From positions 1 through 49,568 of the forward strand of contig WJMT01000036.1 of the NCBI GenBank assembly GCA_014727835.1: 49,568 nucleotides of DNA, given 5' to 3'. The position numbers and the translations under genes are program-made. Position 1 is the stretch's first letter. Each line of letters starts with the position of its first letter. Origin of the DNA: Candidatus Aminicenantota bacterium (GTDB taxonomy: Bacteria; Acidobacteriota; Aminicenantia; Aminicenantales; Aminicenantaceae). This document shows positions 9,010-18,455 of this stretch, piece by piece. The notes under the pieces are model-generated. The model was not told the DNA's origin and made no database searches. It saw only the letters and a list, made by a program, of their open reading frames with translations.

Positions 9010-11068
9010 ACCTGAAATTCAGTGGCGGTTCCTGATTTTGACTCTGGTTTATTTGGGACTTGTTGGGCTGTTTTATTTTCGATATGTCCCTATGATTCCC
9101 TCTTTTCAGATGGCACTGCTCCCTATTTTAGGAGCCGCATTCGGCTTGACCGCTGTGCGTTTCAAATGGGGTCTGCTGTTTTTTGTGCTGGCTTTTCCTC
9201 TCATCAACAATCTTCCCTATTTTTTCGGAATATACGGGGATGTGCCTCATGCACCCACAGCTTTGATTTTGTTTTTGTTTTTTTTCCTGGGCTGGATGGT
9301 GAATTCGATATTTTCTTCCTCCAGGATTTCTCTCAATAATCCCTTGTTCAAACCCCTGTTTTTTTTCTCTGTGCTCATTTTTATATCTGCACTGATCTCT
9401 TTTTTCCGCTATTCCAATTTTTTCCCGTTTCTAACTGACCATGTTTACGAACTCCAGACCAATGTTGAGGGAGTCACCGCAGGGGGAGCCATCATGAGCG
9501 CGGTGTTTTTTGCGCTCAATTATCTCAGCGGATTTGCTTTGTTTTTTATTGTTGTCAACCGGGTCAGACAAAGGGAGTTTCTCAAGAAAATAGTCGTGGT
9601 CCTTCTTATCAGCACCTGCCTTTCCATTGGATTTGGCTTTTATCAGCAATTCGGGAACATGGAACAAGGAAACAATCCCATCAGCTTCAATCAGGGATTT
9701 ATCAACGGGACTTTCAAGGATGCCATGTCATTCGGGGGGTATTTGGCTGTGGTCGTTCCTTTGCTCCTGTCTCTGGTGTTTTTCTTCAAAGGAGTGCGGA
9801 GGATTTTTTCCTTAGTGGTGTTTCATTTGGCAATGATCATCCTTCCCAACACCGGCTCGCGAAGCGGATTGATTGCTTTTATCCTGAGCCTGGTTTTATT
9901 CGGAGGGCTGTATATGTTTGTCTCCAGAAAACACGGATCATATTCCTTGAAAAAAGCAATGATCAGGGTCGCTGCTTTGGTCCTCATAATGGCAGCGGTT
10001 CTGACCATTGTTTTGTTTTTCAAAGGAGCAGTGGTTTCTCAAAGACTGAATGAGCTCTGGGTGTCCTACAAACAGGGAGGATTGGATAAAGCCCTGGCAG
10101 AACGAAGCTCCAGTATCTGGAAAGGCGCTGCTTATATGATCCGTGATTATCCTTTGACCGGGGTTGGAATGGGTGCTTTTATCATCGAACTCCCGAATTA
10201 TGCCCAGGTCCATGAGTTTTCCCTGAGAACCACAGATTCGGCAGAAAATTACTGGATCCAGGTTATGGCAGAGCTGGGCATCATGGGTTTGTTTTTTGCT
10301 TTGTGGATGTTTGGAGTGCTCTTTAAGCAAATGAAACAGTCCTTAACAAACCGGTTGTCCCAGGACAGATGGAAATTTCTCCAGATCGGGATCTCTTGCA
10401 GCATTGTTTCTATGATGCTGATCTTCTGTGTGCACACCTTTATCGGAAGTTATGAGCTCAAATACACATTTTGGCTTTTGGCAGGGATGCTGTTCATTTC
10501 TTCTCCCCCTGAGGAGAAATCAAGGCCCCCAGTTCTGGGGAGCCGGTTCCTGTTGTTTTTCAGCGCAGCTCTGATCACTGTGTTTACAGGATTTCAGCTC
10601 TGGAATTCAACCCATTCCTTGTCTTTGGAACGCCAAAGTGATGTGTTGGGCTTGGATCAGAGTTTTGGATTTTACGCGATCGAACAGACCCAGAGCGGAA
10701 CAGAGTTTCAATGGTCTAAAAAAAGGGGTTGTCTCCGCATCCGGGTCAAAGAGCCGGTGTTAAAGGTCCCTGTCATGGCATCTCATCCGGATATCAAACA
10801 AAATCCGGTTCAAGTTAAAATCTTTCTGGTCAAAGACTTTTTCAGAGAGAAAAACATGCTGGACCAGGTGGTGCTGACCAACAGTTCCTGGGAGACCCGG
10901 ACCTTTCATCTGCCAGAGGAAGTGGGCCGTCAAATCACTCTGTTGTTTGAAGTCAGCCGGACCTGGAATCCGTGGAAAATGACCGGGGCTCTGGATATCC
11001 GAAATTTGGGGATTGCCTTGGGAGAGATCAAACAGTTTCCGGCTCAGGGTCGGAAAAATCAGAAATAG
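8993..11068 (+). CDS. O-antigen ligase/polymerase (Wzy_C family) with C-terminal ectodomain
   Basis: Polytopic membrane protein of about 691 aa with roughly 12 transmembrane helices, then about 160 hydrophilic residues. The Wzy_C region is visible near residues 390-435: GVGMGAFIIELPNY followed by TTDSAENYWIQVMAELG, the periplasmic loop and helix common to WaaL ligases and Wzy polymerases. It should join or polymerise lipid-linked glycans in the periplasm; the sequence does not separate ligase from polymerase. The C-terminal part from about residue 530 looks beta-rich and is longer than in typical WaaL. ATG 8993 has AAGG at 8983-8986; an in-frame TTG at 8990 is less likely. Its 3' end overlaps the convergent PD40 gene by 10 nt. 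Confidence 0.82.
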   Translation: MSRENRPEIQWRFLILTLVYLGLVGLFYFRYVPMIPSFQMALLPILGAAFGLTAVRFKWGLLFFVLAFPLINNLPYFFGIYGDVPHAPTALILFLFFFLGWMVNSIFSSSRISLNNPLFKPLFFFSVLIFISALISFFRYSNFFPFLTDHVYELQTNVEGVTAGGAIMSAVFFALNYLSGFALFFIVVNRVRQREFLKKIVVVLLISTCLSIGFGFYQQFGNMEQGNNPISFNQGFINGTFKDAMSFGGYLAVVVPLLLSLVFFFKGVRRIFSLVVFHLAMIILPNTGSRSGLIAFILSLVLFGGLYMFVSRKHGSYSLKKAMIRVAALVLIMAAVLTIVLFFKGAVVSQRLNELWVSYKQGGLDKALAERSSSIWKGAAYMIRDYPLTGVGMGAFIIELPNYAQVHEFSLRTTDSAENYWIQVMAELGIMGLFFALWMFGVLFKQMKQSLTNRLSQDRWKFLQIGISCSIVSMMLIFCVHTFIGSYELKYTFWLLAGMLFISSPPEEKSRPPVLGSRFLLFFSAALITVFTGFQLWNSTHSLSLERQSDVLGLDQSFGFYAIEQTQSGTEFQWSKKRGCLRIRVKEPVLKVPVMASHPDIKQNPVQVKIFLVKDFFREKNMLDQVVLTNSSWETRTFHLPEEVGRQITLLFEVSRTWNPWKMTGALDIRNLGIALGEIKQFPAQGRKNQK

Positions 11069-12012
11069 ATGTCAGGCCAGTTGTCTGTGGCCGGATGAAA
11101 AGTCAGGCGCACAGCTTTTCCTCCTTTAAGCGGTTTGATGTAAATTTCATAATCGCTTGTTCCGCGTTTCGGAGTGGGGCCGGCTGCAAAAACCAAGTAT
11201 TTTCCGTCAGGAGACCATTTGGGAAAGTAGTTGTGGGGCCGCTCAGGGATGACGATGTTCAGCCCCCTTTTTTGTCCTCTGTGAGGAGTGCCCACGTAAA
11301 TGTCATGATTGCCGCTGTGCACCCATGCCACATGCTGTGAGTCTGGGCTGTACTGGGGCATGCAGCCCCGTCCGTAAGGGAAGTGAATGTTGCGGCTGAG
11401 TTTCACAAGATGAATGCTCCAGGCTTTGGGATAAGCGGAACTGAAAGAGAGCCAATCTCCATCCGGGGACAGGGTGGGAAAACGGATCTGTTTGTTTTGA
11501 AACTCAGGAACTCTGGCTGGGATGAGTTCCTCTGATGTCTTTTTTTGGATGTCATAGAGCTGTACAGAGCTTCCGGATTTTTCTGAAACCACATAAATGA
11601 TTTTTGAGCTGCGTTCCACCAAGTCAAAAGAGAATCCGTTTTGAATGACAGGCTGAAGGCCGGATCCATCCGGCTGCATTCGATAGATGTGTTCGTTTCT
11701 CTGGAAGTAGATCCATTCTCCTTTATCAGACCACACAGGATGAAAGTTTTTTTCCGGGTCATGGGTGAGCCGGACTTTTTCAGTGCCGTCAGCTTTCATT
11801 TTAAAGATGTCCCATGTGCCGTGCCTGGAACTGGACCAGACAATGGTCCCCGGGAATTTGTCTTTGCCCGGCCTCAGAGCTTTTGGGTGTTCGCAAATGG
11901 GGGCCTTTGAGGTTCCTGTTCCGGAAAACAAGAAAAACAGAGAGACTGTCACACAAGCCAGCGCCGCTGCCGGGCCCAGGATAGAGTATTTTTTATGTGG
12001 CCTTTTGTTCAT
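11059..12012 (-). CDS. Membrane-anchored PD40/TolB-like beta-propeller protein
   Basis: 317 aa with an N-terminal hydrophobic anchor or uncleaved signal (about residues 10-31; no convincing lipobox, as ALAC is followed by more hydrophobic residues). At least five PD40/WD40-like blades follow, with signatures such as WDIFKMKADGTEKVRLTHDP, QYSPDSQHVAWV and FPKWSPDGKYLVFAA, ending near NWPDIYF. Such propellers bind proteins or glycans in the periplasm; no catalytic residue is evident. It is transcribed against the cluster and overlaps the ligase/polymerase end by 10 nt. No Shine-Dalgarno precedes the ATG, and a strong promoter -10 element sits only about 10 nt upstream, which suggests a leaderless message. 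Its role in the cluster is unknown. Confidence 0.82.
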   Translation of the reverse strand: MNKRPHKKYSILGPAAALACVTVSLFFLFSGTGTSKAPICEHPKALRPGKDKFPGTIVWSSSRHGTWDIFKMKADGTEKVRLTHDPEKNFHPVWSDKGEWIYFQRNEHIYRMQPDGSGLQPVIQNGFSFDLVERSSKIIYVVSEKSGSSVQLYDIQKKTSEELIPARVPEFQNKQIRFPTLSPDGDWLSFSSAYPKAWSIHLVKLSRNIHFPYGRGCMPQYSPDSQHVAWVHSGNHDIYVGTPHRGQKRGLNIVIPERPHNYFPKWSPDGKYLVFAAGPTPKRGTSDYEIYIKPLKGGKAVRLTFHPATDNWPDIYF

Positions 12013-12021
12013 TGAAATTCA

Positions 12022-12050
12022 ATTATAAAGGGGAGATGGGTGTTCTTCAA
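12022..12050 (-). promoter_or_regulatory. Sigma70-type promoter for the PD40 gene (near-leaderless)
   Basis: On the minus strand TTGAAG (12050-12045) and a perfect TATAAT (12027-12022) are separated by 17 nt. A start of transcription about 7 nt further would fall near 12015, almost at the ATG at 12012. Confidence 0.6.
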
Positions 12051-12057
12051 GCTGAGC

Positions 12058-12087
12058 TTGACTTAAAAAAGCGGTTTGGGTTAATCT
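12058..12087 (+). promoter_or_regulatory. Candidate promoter for the outer-membrane barrel gene
   Basis: TTGACT at 12058-12063 and TAATCT at 12082-12087 with an 18 nt spacer, about 40 nt before the barrel gene. It is divergent from the PD40 promoter in the same 114 nt region. Confidence 0.45.
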
Positions 12088-12126
12088 ATTCTCTCAATAC
12101 AGAAGAATGGATCCCTGGTTTTAGGT

Positions 12127-12681
12127 GTGGATGTGATAAAAAAAACAACCGTATTGTTAAGCCTTCTTATTGTAGCGGCCCCTGTGCTGGCTTCTGATTA
12201 CAGCGCCGGGCTGAAAATAAGTTATTTCAATCCGGCCACTCAGATATTTAAAAACATCTACGGAAACGGAGCCATTCTGGGGATCAAAGCGAGGAAAAAG
12301 GGGGTGTTCAAAAACATCGGCGTTATTCTGGAAGCCGGATATTTGAAAAACCAGGGAAAACTCACTTTTTCCAAAGAAGATACCACTGTTCAAATCTTTT
12401 TTTTAGGCCCGGGCCTGATTTATCAGCACACTGTCGGACGTTTTGATCTCTATGGCGGAGCAGGACTTCGCTATGTTCATTTCAAAGAAAGAAATCGCAT
12501 CGGAAATGTGACCACAGGAAAGATGGGCACCTTTATCAGCATCGGATCTTATTTTCAGGTGACCGAAAAGCTTGTTGCGGATTTGAGCATCAGTTTTTCT
12601 GGCTGTCAGGTCAAACCAGCTGATGTGAAAGTGGAGATCGGGGGGCTGGAGATCGGGGTCGGGATTGGGTATCAGTTTTGA
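12127..12681 (+). CDS. Small outer-membrane beta-barrel protein
   Basis: 184 aa with a clear Sec signal peptide (KKTTVLLSLLIVAAPVLA, probable cleavage before SDYS). The mature part is made of alternating strands (GAILGIKARKKG, VGRFDLYGGAGLRYVHF, GLEIGVGIGYQF), and the last residue is Phe, the usual BAM-recognition ending. It resembles OmpA/OmpX-like or outer membrane protein beta-barrel domain families of about 8 strands. GTG 12127 or the in-frame GTG at 12133 is the start; both are weakly led by TAGGTG. It lies 32 nt before a glycosyltransferase and probably shares its transcript. Its function (adhesin-like, structural or export) is unknown. Confidence 0.75.
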   Translation: MDVIKKTTVLLSLLIVAAPVLASDYSAGLKISYFNPATQIFKNIYGNGAILGIKARKKGVFKNIGVILEAGYLKNQGKLTFSKEDTTVQIFFLGPGLIYQHTVGRFDLYGGAGLRYVHFKERNRIGNVTTGKMGTFISIGSYFQVTEKLVADLSISFSGCQVKPADVKVEIGGLEIGVGIGYQF

Positions 12682-12713
12682 TCCCTGATTGCTGTTCTTG
12701 AGAGATTGATGAC

Positions 12714-14648
12714 ATGAACCAAAATGAGTCCTTTTATCAATGGCTGCTTGTCAGGATTCCTTTGTTCATTGAGCGGATAAGGACCATTTATACCAGGGAA
12801 GGCGTGAAAGGACTGATCAAAAACTCCATTCAAAAACTGTACCGAAATGTCTTGTTTATCATAGATCCGGATATATTCGGAAGCCTTCAATACAGAGACT
12901 GGCAGAAACACGTGGAAAGCCGTTATCTGAATGAAGATTATTTGAGAAAGCTGAACCGTTTTGTGGGAGACGACATCCGGTTTTCTGTGATTTTTCCGGT
13001 ATGGAACAAATCCACTGCATTGCTGCGCAAAGCCCTGGATTCGGTATTGAATCAATACTATCAAAACTGGGAACTGTGCATCTCAGACGGCTCCACTGAA
13101 AACAGGGAAGACACACACCAATTCCTCAAAGATTTCCAAAACAAACATCCGGATAAGGTGAAACTGTCTTTTTTGAAAAATCCGTCCGGAATCAATTTGA
13201 TTGAAAATTCAAATCAAGCCCTGTCTCTGGCACAGGGAGATTTCTGTGTTTTTTTGGACTGCGACGATGAGCTCTCCGCAAACGGCTTGCTGGAGCTGGC
13301 ATTGGCGATCAAAGAAAATCCGGAAGCTGACTTTCTGTACAGTGACTTTGACAAGATCGATGTTCAGGGCCGCCGGTTCAATCCATCCTTTTGGCCGGAT
13401 TGGTCTCCTCATACTCTTTTGAGCCTTATGTACACCACGCATGTCACTTGTTTTCGCAGCTCTCTTCTTGAAAAACTGGGTGGTCTGAGAGAGGGGACTG
13501 AGGGCGCGCAGGATTGGGATTTGGTTTTAAGACTCAGTGAACACACGGATCAAATCGTTCATATTCCCAAGATCCTTTATCACTGGAGAGTTCATCAAAC
13601 ATCCACAGCCAAAAAAAACAGCGGGGCCAAGGATTGGGCGTATCAAGCCCAAAAAAAGGTGCTCTCTGACTGGGTTCAAAGAAATGACCTGAATGCGACT
13701 GTCATTGAGGGAGCTTATCAGGGAGCCTGGAGGGTCCGATACCGCATCAAAGATTCTCCCAAAATATCCATACTCATTCCATTCCGGGATAAGGTCGCTT
13801 ATCTCAACAAATGCGTGAAAAGCATTTTAAACAAGACCGCATATCCGGAATATGAGATCGTTCTCATCAACAACCGTTCTCAAAAACAAACCACTCATTC
13901 CTTTCTCCAAAAGATATCCAGCAATGAAAAGATCCGGGTCCTTGATTACGACAGAGAATTTCATTTTGGGAGATTGAATAACTGGGCTGTAGAGCAAGCG
14001 GACGGAGATTATGTGGTGCTGCTGAACAATGACATCAAAGTGATCACTCCGGAGTGGCTGGATGCCATGCTGGAATTTGCTCAGCTTCCGGAAGTGGGAG
14101 AGGTGGGGGCCAAGCTGGTTTATCCGGACGGGAAAATCCAGCATGTGGGGATTGCAGTGGGATTGGGAGGCGCTGCAGCCCATCCCCACCGGACCCTGGA
14201 TGATGAATTTGGTTTTCAGGGCTGGCTGGTCAATCCGCGAAATGTGATGGCTGTCACAGGTGCGTGTATGATGATCCGGCGCGATTTGTTTTTAAACATA
14301 GGGGGCTTTGATACAAGTTTTGATCCCGCATATCAGGATGTGGACTTAGGCATCCGGCTTTATGAAAAAGGATACTGGAATGTCTACACCCCATATGCCA
14401 AACTCTGTCATTATGAGTCTGTAACCCGATTTGCAAGAGATTACACGGATCCTTTGGTTGAGGATAAGGAAAATGCAGTGAAGCTGAGAAAAAAATGGCC
14501 CCAGTATGTGAGGATCGACTTTGGGGCCGATCCTTTTTACAGCCCCAACCTTTCCTATGACCATGAAGATATGCGGTTCAGGACATATTGGTATCCCGAA
14601 GATTGGGGAAAGTGGGTGGGATTGATCCATGATTTTGGAGAAGAATGA
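12714..14648 (+). CDS. Tandem two-domain GT2 glycosyltransferase
   Basis: 644 aa with two GT-A domains. Domain 1 (about 84-320) begins RFSVIFPVWNKSTALLRKAL and has the metal-binding FLDCDDELS and YHWRVH. Domain 2 (about 345-600) begins PKISILIPFRDKVAYL and has LLNNDIKV, VGAKLVYPDGKIQHVG, an acceptor-side GACMMIRRD and DVDLGIRLYEKG, a pattern found in rhamnosyltransferase-type O-antigen enzymes. A helical N-terminal segment precedes domain 1. No membrane segment is visible, so it should act on the cytoplasmic face. It shares its layout and many motifs with the protein at 24664, so the two are paralogs. Its stop overlaps the next gene by 4 nt (ATGA). Substrates are unknown; dTDP-rhamnose is a possible donor. 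Confidence 0.9.
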   Translation: MNQNESFYQWLLVRIPLFIERIRTIYTREGVKGLIKNSIQKLYRNVLFIIDPDIFGSLQYRDWQKHVESRYLNEDYLRKLNRFVGDDIRFSVIFPVWNKSTALLRKALDSVLNQYYQNWELCISDGSTENREDTHQFLKDFQNKHPDKVKLSFLKNPSGINLIENSNQALSLAQGDFCVFLDCDDELSANGLLELALAIKENPEADFLYSDFDKIDVQGRRFNPSFWPDWSPHTLLSLMYTTHVTCFRSSLLEKLGGLREGTEGAQDWDLVLRLSEHTDQIVHIPKILYHWRVHQTSTAKKNSGAKDWAYQAQKKVLSDWVQRNDLNATVIEGAYQGAWRVRYRIKDSPKISILIPFRDKVAYLNKCVKSILNKTAYPEYEIVLINNRSQKQTTHSFLQKISSNEKIRVLDYDREFHFGRLNNWAVEQADGDYVVLLNNDIKVITPEWLDAMLEFAQLPEVGEVGAKLVYPDGKIQHVGIAVGLGGAAAHPHRTLDDEFGFQGWLVNPRNVMAVTGACMMIRRDLFLNIGGFDTSFDPAYQDVDLGIRLYEKGYWNVYTPYAKLCHYESVTRFARDYTDPLVEDKENAVKLRKKWPQYVRIDFGADPFYSPNLSYDHEDMRFRTYWYPEDWGKWVGLIHDFGEE

Positions 14649-16009
14649 AATTTTTGCCTAAAGAGAAAAGCAGTGTTGTTTTCCTGCTGGGTTTTTCATT
14701 TGTTTTGGGAGTCCTGTATGTGTTTTTGACTCCTCCCTGGCAGGCTCCGGATGAATACACTCATTATGAGTATGTTCATCTGCTGTCGCGCTCAAAAATC
14801 ACCCAGATCAAACAGCAGCCTGACCCTGATGTTCAAAAAGAAATCATCAGATCGCTGGACCGGTTTCATGTCTGGAAATACGTGTATGAAAAACCGCCGG
14901 ATGAACTGCCGGATCGATTCATTGATTCCAAAGTTTTGAGCTGGAGTCAGTCAAAGCTCCAAAGACCGCCTTTGTATTATGTGGGGGGATCTCTTCTGTT
15001 AAAGCTGTTCAAAACAGACTGTCTCCTGGCCCGGCACTACATGATGCGAATGTATTCGCTTCTGATCTCAATGTTCACCATTTTATTCACTTTTTTATCC
15101 GCCCAAATCGTTTTCAACCGAGACTTTGTTAACAGCTTTTTTGCCGCAGGTTTTGTGGCTTTTCTTCCCCAGTTTGGGATCATCTCAAGTTCCATCAGTT
15201 CGGATAATCTGGCCAATTTGATGGGCGCTGTTTCTCTGTATCTTTTCCTTTTTTGTTTGAAAAACCGAAACAAACCCCTGCTTTTGCTGTGGTTTCCGGC
15301 TGTCATCACAGTTGCTTTTTTTTCCGGAAAAACTGATTTTTTCATCATTCCTGCTTTTGGGATTTTTCTCCTCATCTGGCTGTGGAAAAACAGACATTGG
15401 GCTCAGTCAAATGTTCTCCTTCTTCTGGGGATTGCGGTGTCTTTGTTGATTTTGGGATACCTGCTCTTTTTTGTTGTTTTCAATGAGATCGGGACAACGA
15501 TCACTGCCAATTTTTGGAGCCAGGTAAAGGAATTGGGGAAGCATTTTATCGCCTCTCGAGGCCAGGGAGTGCTCAGTAAAAAATTCGCCTTCACATTTTT
15601 CAAGAGTTTCTGGAGTTATCCCGGTTGGATGGCGTTTCCTCTGCCTCATTCTGTTTATAATGTTCTGGGGCTTTTCTCTGTGTTGGGATTGGCAGGCGTG
15701 ATCAAATACGTGTTGTCTTGTGCATCCCGGTCCCATCACAAAACTGCTGTGAAGATGGAGTCTGTTCTTTTGCTCTCTGCTTTTGTTTTGACTTCTTTTG
15801 CAGGAACGCTCCTCAGAGGTTTGCCTATGGCCCGTTATCTGTTTCCTTCTTTAGCTGCGATCGCCATATTGGCTGCATTGGGATTCAGGGAGTGGATTCC
15901 GTCCCAAGCAAAGGGAAGGGTGTTGATGGGTCTTTTGTTCGCCCTGATCGGATTGAATTTTTATAACATCTTTATTCATATGACAAATGCGTTTTACTAC
16001 ACCTTTTGA
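14645..16009 (+). CDS. DUF2142-like polytopic membrane protein (putative GT-C glycosyltransferase)
   Basis: 454 aa with about 10-12 hydrophobic helices. After the first helix comes PPWQAPDEYTHYEYVHLL (about residues 30-47), and later LQRPPLYY; the PPWQAPDE/H-E-Y and PPLYY signatures match DUF2142 membrane proteins, which resemble GT-C enzymes with acidic residues in the first periplasmic loop. GT-C enzymes use polyprenyl-phosphate sugars in the periplasm. It overlaps the preceding GT2 by 4 nt and is followed at 16101 by a DPM1-like GT2 that could make its lipid-linked donor. A second member is at 47132, again next to a DPM1-like gene. The catalytic role is inferred. Confidence 0.75.
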   Translation: MKFLPKEKSSVVFLLGFSFVLGVLYVFLTPPWQAPDEYTHYEYVHLLSRSKITQIKQQPDPDVQKEIIRSLDRFHVWKYVYEKPPDELPDRFIDSKVLSWSQSKLQRPPLYYVGGSLLLKLFKTDCLLARHYMMRMYSLLISMFTILFTFLSAQIVFNRDFVNSFFAAGFVAFLPQFGIISSSISSDNLANLMGAVSLYLFLFCLKNRNKPLLLLWFPAVITVAFFSGKTDFFIIPAFGIFLLIWLWKNRHWAQSNVLLLLGIAVSLLILGYLLFFVVFNEIGTTITANFWSQVKELGKHFIASRGQGVLSKKFAFTFFKSFWSYPGWMAFPLPHSVYNVLGLFSVLGLAGVIKYVLSCASRSHHKTAVKMESVLLLSAFVLTSFAGTLLRGLPMARYLFPSLAAIAILAALGFREWIPSQAKGRVLMGLLFALIGLNFYNIFIHMTNAFYYTF

Positions 16010-16100
16010 AATCCGGATTTCTCCCGCATGATGGATGGACAGGGATATAAATTTTTGATATCATCTTTTCCGGTTTTCAAACATAAACGGGATTATTAAA

Positions 16101-17066
16101 ATGAAGCTGATCATTCAAATACCATGCTACAATGAAGCCAAATATCTGCCTATCACCCTAAAGGACCTTCCCCAGAAAATCAATGGCATTGATCAGATCG
16201 AGACTTTGGTCATTGATGACGGAAGCAAAGACCGCACAGCAGAAGTGGCCCGTGAAAACGGGGTGGACCATATCATCCGGTTCAGAAAACACAGGGGTTT
16301 GGCTGCTGCTTTTTCTGCGGGTCTGGAGTCCAGTCTGCTTTACGGAGCCGATATTGTGGTCAATACAGATGCGGATAATCAATACAGGGGCCAAGACATT
16401 CCCAAACTGGTGGACCCAATACTCAAAGGCCAAGCAGATCTTGTGATCGGTGACCGTCAGACACAGGACATCGAGCATTTTTCATGGTTCAAAAAGAAAC
16501 TTCAAAAATGGGGAAGCTCTGTTGTGAAGGTGCTTTCAAGGACTGACGTCCCGGATGCTCCCAGCGGATTCCGTGCCATGAGCAAAGAAGCGGCTTTGAG
16601 AATCAATGTGCTTTCTGATTTTTCCTACACCCTGGAGACCCTGATCCAGGCTGGAAACAGCGGGCTTTCCGTGGAAAGTGTTCCTGTGAAAACCAATGAA
16701 AAGATCAGAGATTCCAGGCTGTTCACCAATCTGTTTCATTTTTTAAAGCGGTCTGGCTCTACCATTCTCAGGAGCTACACCATGTACAAACCGTTAAAAA
16801 TATTTTCGATCCTGGCTGTGATTTTTTTTGTTTTGGGATTGATCCCGGGAATCAGATTTCTTTATTTTGTGTACATCGGAGATTATCAGGGGCATGTTCA
16901 GTCACTGATACTCACCGCGATTTTACTGATCGCCAGTTTTTTACTGGCAGTGATGGCTGTGCTTTCAGATTTGATCGCTTCCAACCGGAAGCTGATTGAA
17001 GAGGTTCTGCGCCGGGTGCGGAGAATGGAGAGCGAAAACAACACAAATGATAAAAAAACACATTAA
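16101..17066 (+). CDS. DPM1-like GT2 with two C-terminal membrane helices
   Basis: 321 aa. The GT-A domain has QIPCYNEAKYLPITL at the N-terminus, VIDDGSKDRT, the metal-binding NTDADNQY near residue 93 and DAPSGFRAMSKEAALRI. Two strong membrane segments follow (about 232-257 and 266-290), the layout of GtrB/CsbB-type polyprenyl-phosphate glycosyltransferases. It would load a sugar onto undecaprenyl phosphate at the inner membrane for use in the periplasm. The ATG has only a weak upstream site, and a 91 nt gap separates it from the DUF2142-like gene before it. A second DPM1-like enzyme without the helices is at 46446. Confidence 0.85.
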   Translation: MKLIIQIPCYNEAKYLPITLKDLPQKINGIDQIETLVIDDGSKDRTAEVARENGVDHIIRFRKHRGLAAAFSAGLESSLLYGADIVVNTDADNQYRGQDIPKLVDPILKGQADLVIGDRQTQDIEHFSWFKKKLQKWGSSVVKVLSRTDVPDAPSGFRAMSKEAALRINVLSDFSYTLETLIQAGNSGLSVESVPVKTNEKIRDSRLFTNLFHFLKRSGSTILRSYTMYKPLKIFSILAVIFFVLGLIPGIRFLYFVYIGDYQGHVQSLILTAILLIASFLLAVMAVLSDLIASNRKLIEEVLRRVRRMESENNTNDKKTH

Positions 17067-17146
17067 CCTCCCTTATCCTGGGTTGTTCCCGAATCAGAAT
17101 TGCTGCAGATGCAAGGCACAGGCATGAATAATAAAGAGAGATTTTG

Positions 17147-18454
17147 ATGCCAAAAGCAATTATTTTAGGCGCGGGCCTATCCGGTTTGAGCGCTGCATAT
17201 CATCTGGAACAAGACACAGAGATCTATGAAAAAGAAAAAGAAGCCGGAGGTCTCTGCCGTTCCATTAACATCGATGATTTTATCTTTGATTACGGCCCTC
17301 ATATTCTGTTTCCCAAAGATTCCTATACCCAGGAATTGATCAAAAAACTTCTTGATGAGAATTTGAATTTTCAAAAAAGGGAAGCCTATATCTATCACCG
17401 GCTTTATGATACCTACACCCGGTTTCCTTTTCAGTCCCATCTTTACGGACTTCCGGTCTCTGTGGTCAAAGACTGCATCCTGGGTTTTTATAAAGCTCTC
17501 CAGAAAACCGAAGAAAAGCCCCGGGATTATGAAGAATGGATCCACTGGAATTTCGGAGAAGGCATTGCCAGACACCTGATGGTTCCCTATGCCAAAAAGA
17601 TCTGGACTGTGCCTCCCAAAGAAATGAACTTTGAATGGGTTTGGAATCGGGTCCCTCGACTGACCCTGGAAGAACTGCTGGAAGGGGCTCTTCATGACAC
17701 CCCCAAATCTTTCGGATTTAACAAGGAGTTCTGGTATCCGTATTATGGGGGGATCCAAGCCCTTCCACAGGCTTTTTCCTCAGCCATCCAAAACATCCAT
17801 CTGGGAAAAGAAGTGACCAAGATCTCTGTTAACAAAAAATATGCTGAATTCAAAGATGGCCAGAAGGTCTATTATGAGCGCTTGATCTCCACACTGCCTC
17901 TTCCTGAAGTGATCAAATATGCGGATGAAGTTCCTTCCCAAGTCAAAGCCGCTTCAGAAGCCCTGGAAAACAATTCTGTGTACTGTGTGAATTTGGGAAT
18001 CGAGCGAGAAAATATCAGCCCGTTTCATTATGTGTATTTTTATGAGCCTGAATTTCTGTTCCACAGGATCAGCTATCCCATGAATTTTTCAGCGAACACC
18101 ACACCGGGATCCTGCAGTTCCGTTTCTACAGAGATCTCTTATTCTCCACACAAAAAAATCAGCCGAGAGAACATCACAGATCGGGTGGTGGAGGATCTGA
18201 TCAAGGCCAAAATCCTTTTTCCGGACGACAAAATCATGGTCTCGGATGTGGCAGACCTCAAATACGCGTATATCATCTATGACAAACAACACCGGAAAAA
18301 TGTGGATCTCATTCATCATTTTCTGAAGGAAAACAGCATTTTTCCCTGCGGCCGTTTTGGTGAGTGGGAATACTTTAATATGGACCACAGCCTGAACAGC
18401 GGGAAAATCACAGCCGAACAGATCAATCAACTGGACAGCAAAGGGAATTTGTGA
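17147..18454 (+). CDS. FAD-dependent amine-oxidase-fold protein (UDP-galactopyranose mutase/protoporphyrinogen oxidase-like), copy 1
   Basis: 435 aa. The dinucleotide-binding motif AIILGAGLSGLSAAYHLE is at residues 4-21, followed by an acidic ribose-binding segment (EIYEKEKEAGGLCRS) and FDYGPHILFP, the FAD-contacting pattern shared by UDP-galactopyranose mutases and protoporphyrinogen oxidase-like proteins (COG1232/COG1231). Later RLISTLPLPEVI and CGRFGEWEYFNMDH complete the fold. ATG 17147 is preceded by AGAGAG; an in-frame TTG at 17144 is unlikely. It lies next to a homolog at 18456, full length on both sides. In this cluster a role on a nucleotide sugar or lipid-linked sugar is plausible. 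The reaction cannot be stated. Confidence 0.8.
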   Translation: MPKAIILGAGLSGLSAAYHLEQDTEIYEKEKEAGGLCRSINIDDFIFDYGPHILFPKDSYTQELIKKLLDENLNFQKREAYIYHRLYDTYTRFPFQSHLYGLPVSVVKDCILGFYKALQKTEEKPRDYEEWIHWNFGEGIARHLMVPYAKKIWTVPPKEMNFEWVWNRVPRLTLEELLEGALHDTPKSFGFNKEFWYPYYGGIQALPQAFSSAIQNIHLGKEVTKISVNKKYAEFKDGQKVYYERLISTLPLPEVIKYADEVPSQVKAASEALENNSVYCVNLGIERENISPFHYVYFYEPEFLFHRISYPMNFSANTTPGSCSSVSTEISYSPHKKISRENITDRVVEDLIKAKILFPDDKIMVSDVADLKYAYIIYDKQHRKNVDLIHHFLKENSIFPCGRFGEWEYFNMDHSLNSGKITAEQINQLDSKGNL

Positions 18455-18455
18455 A

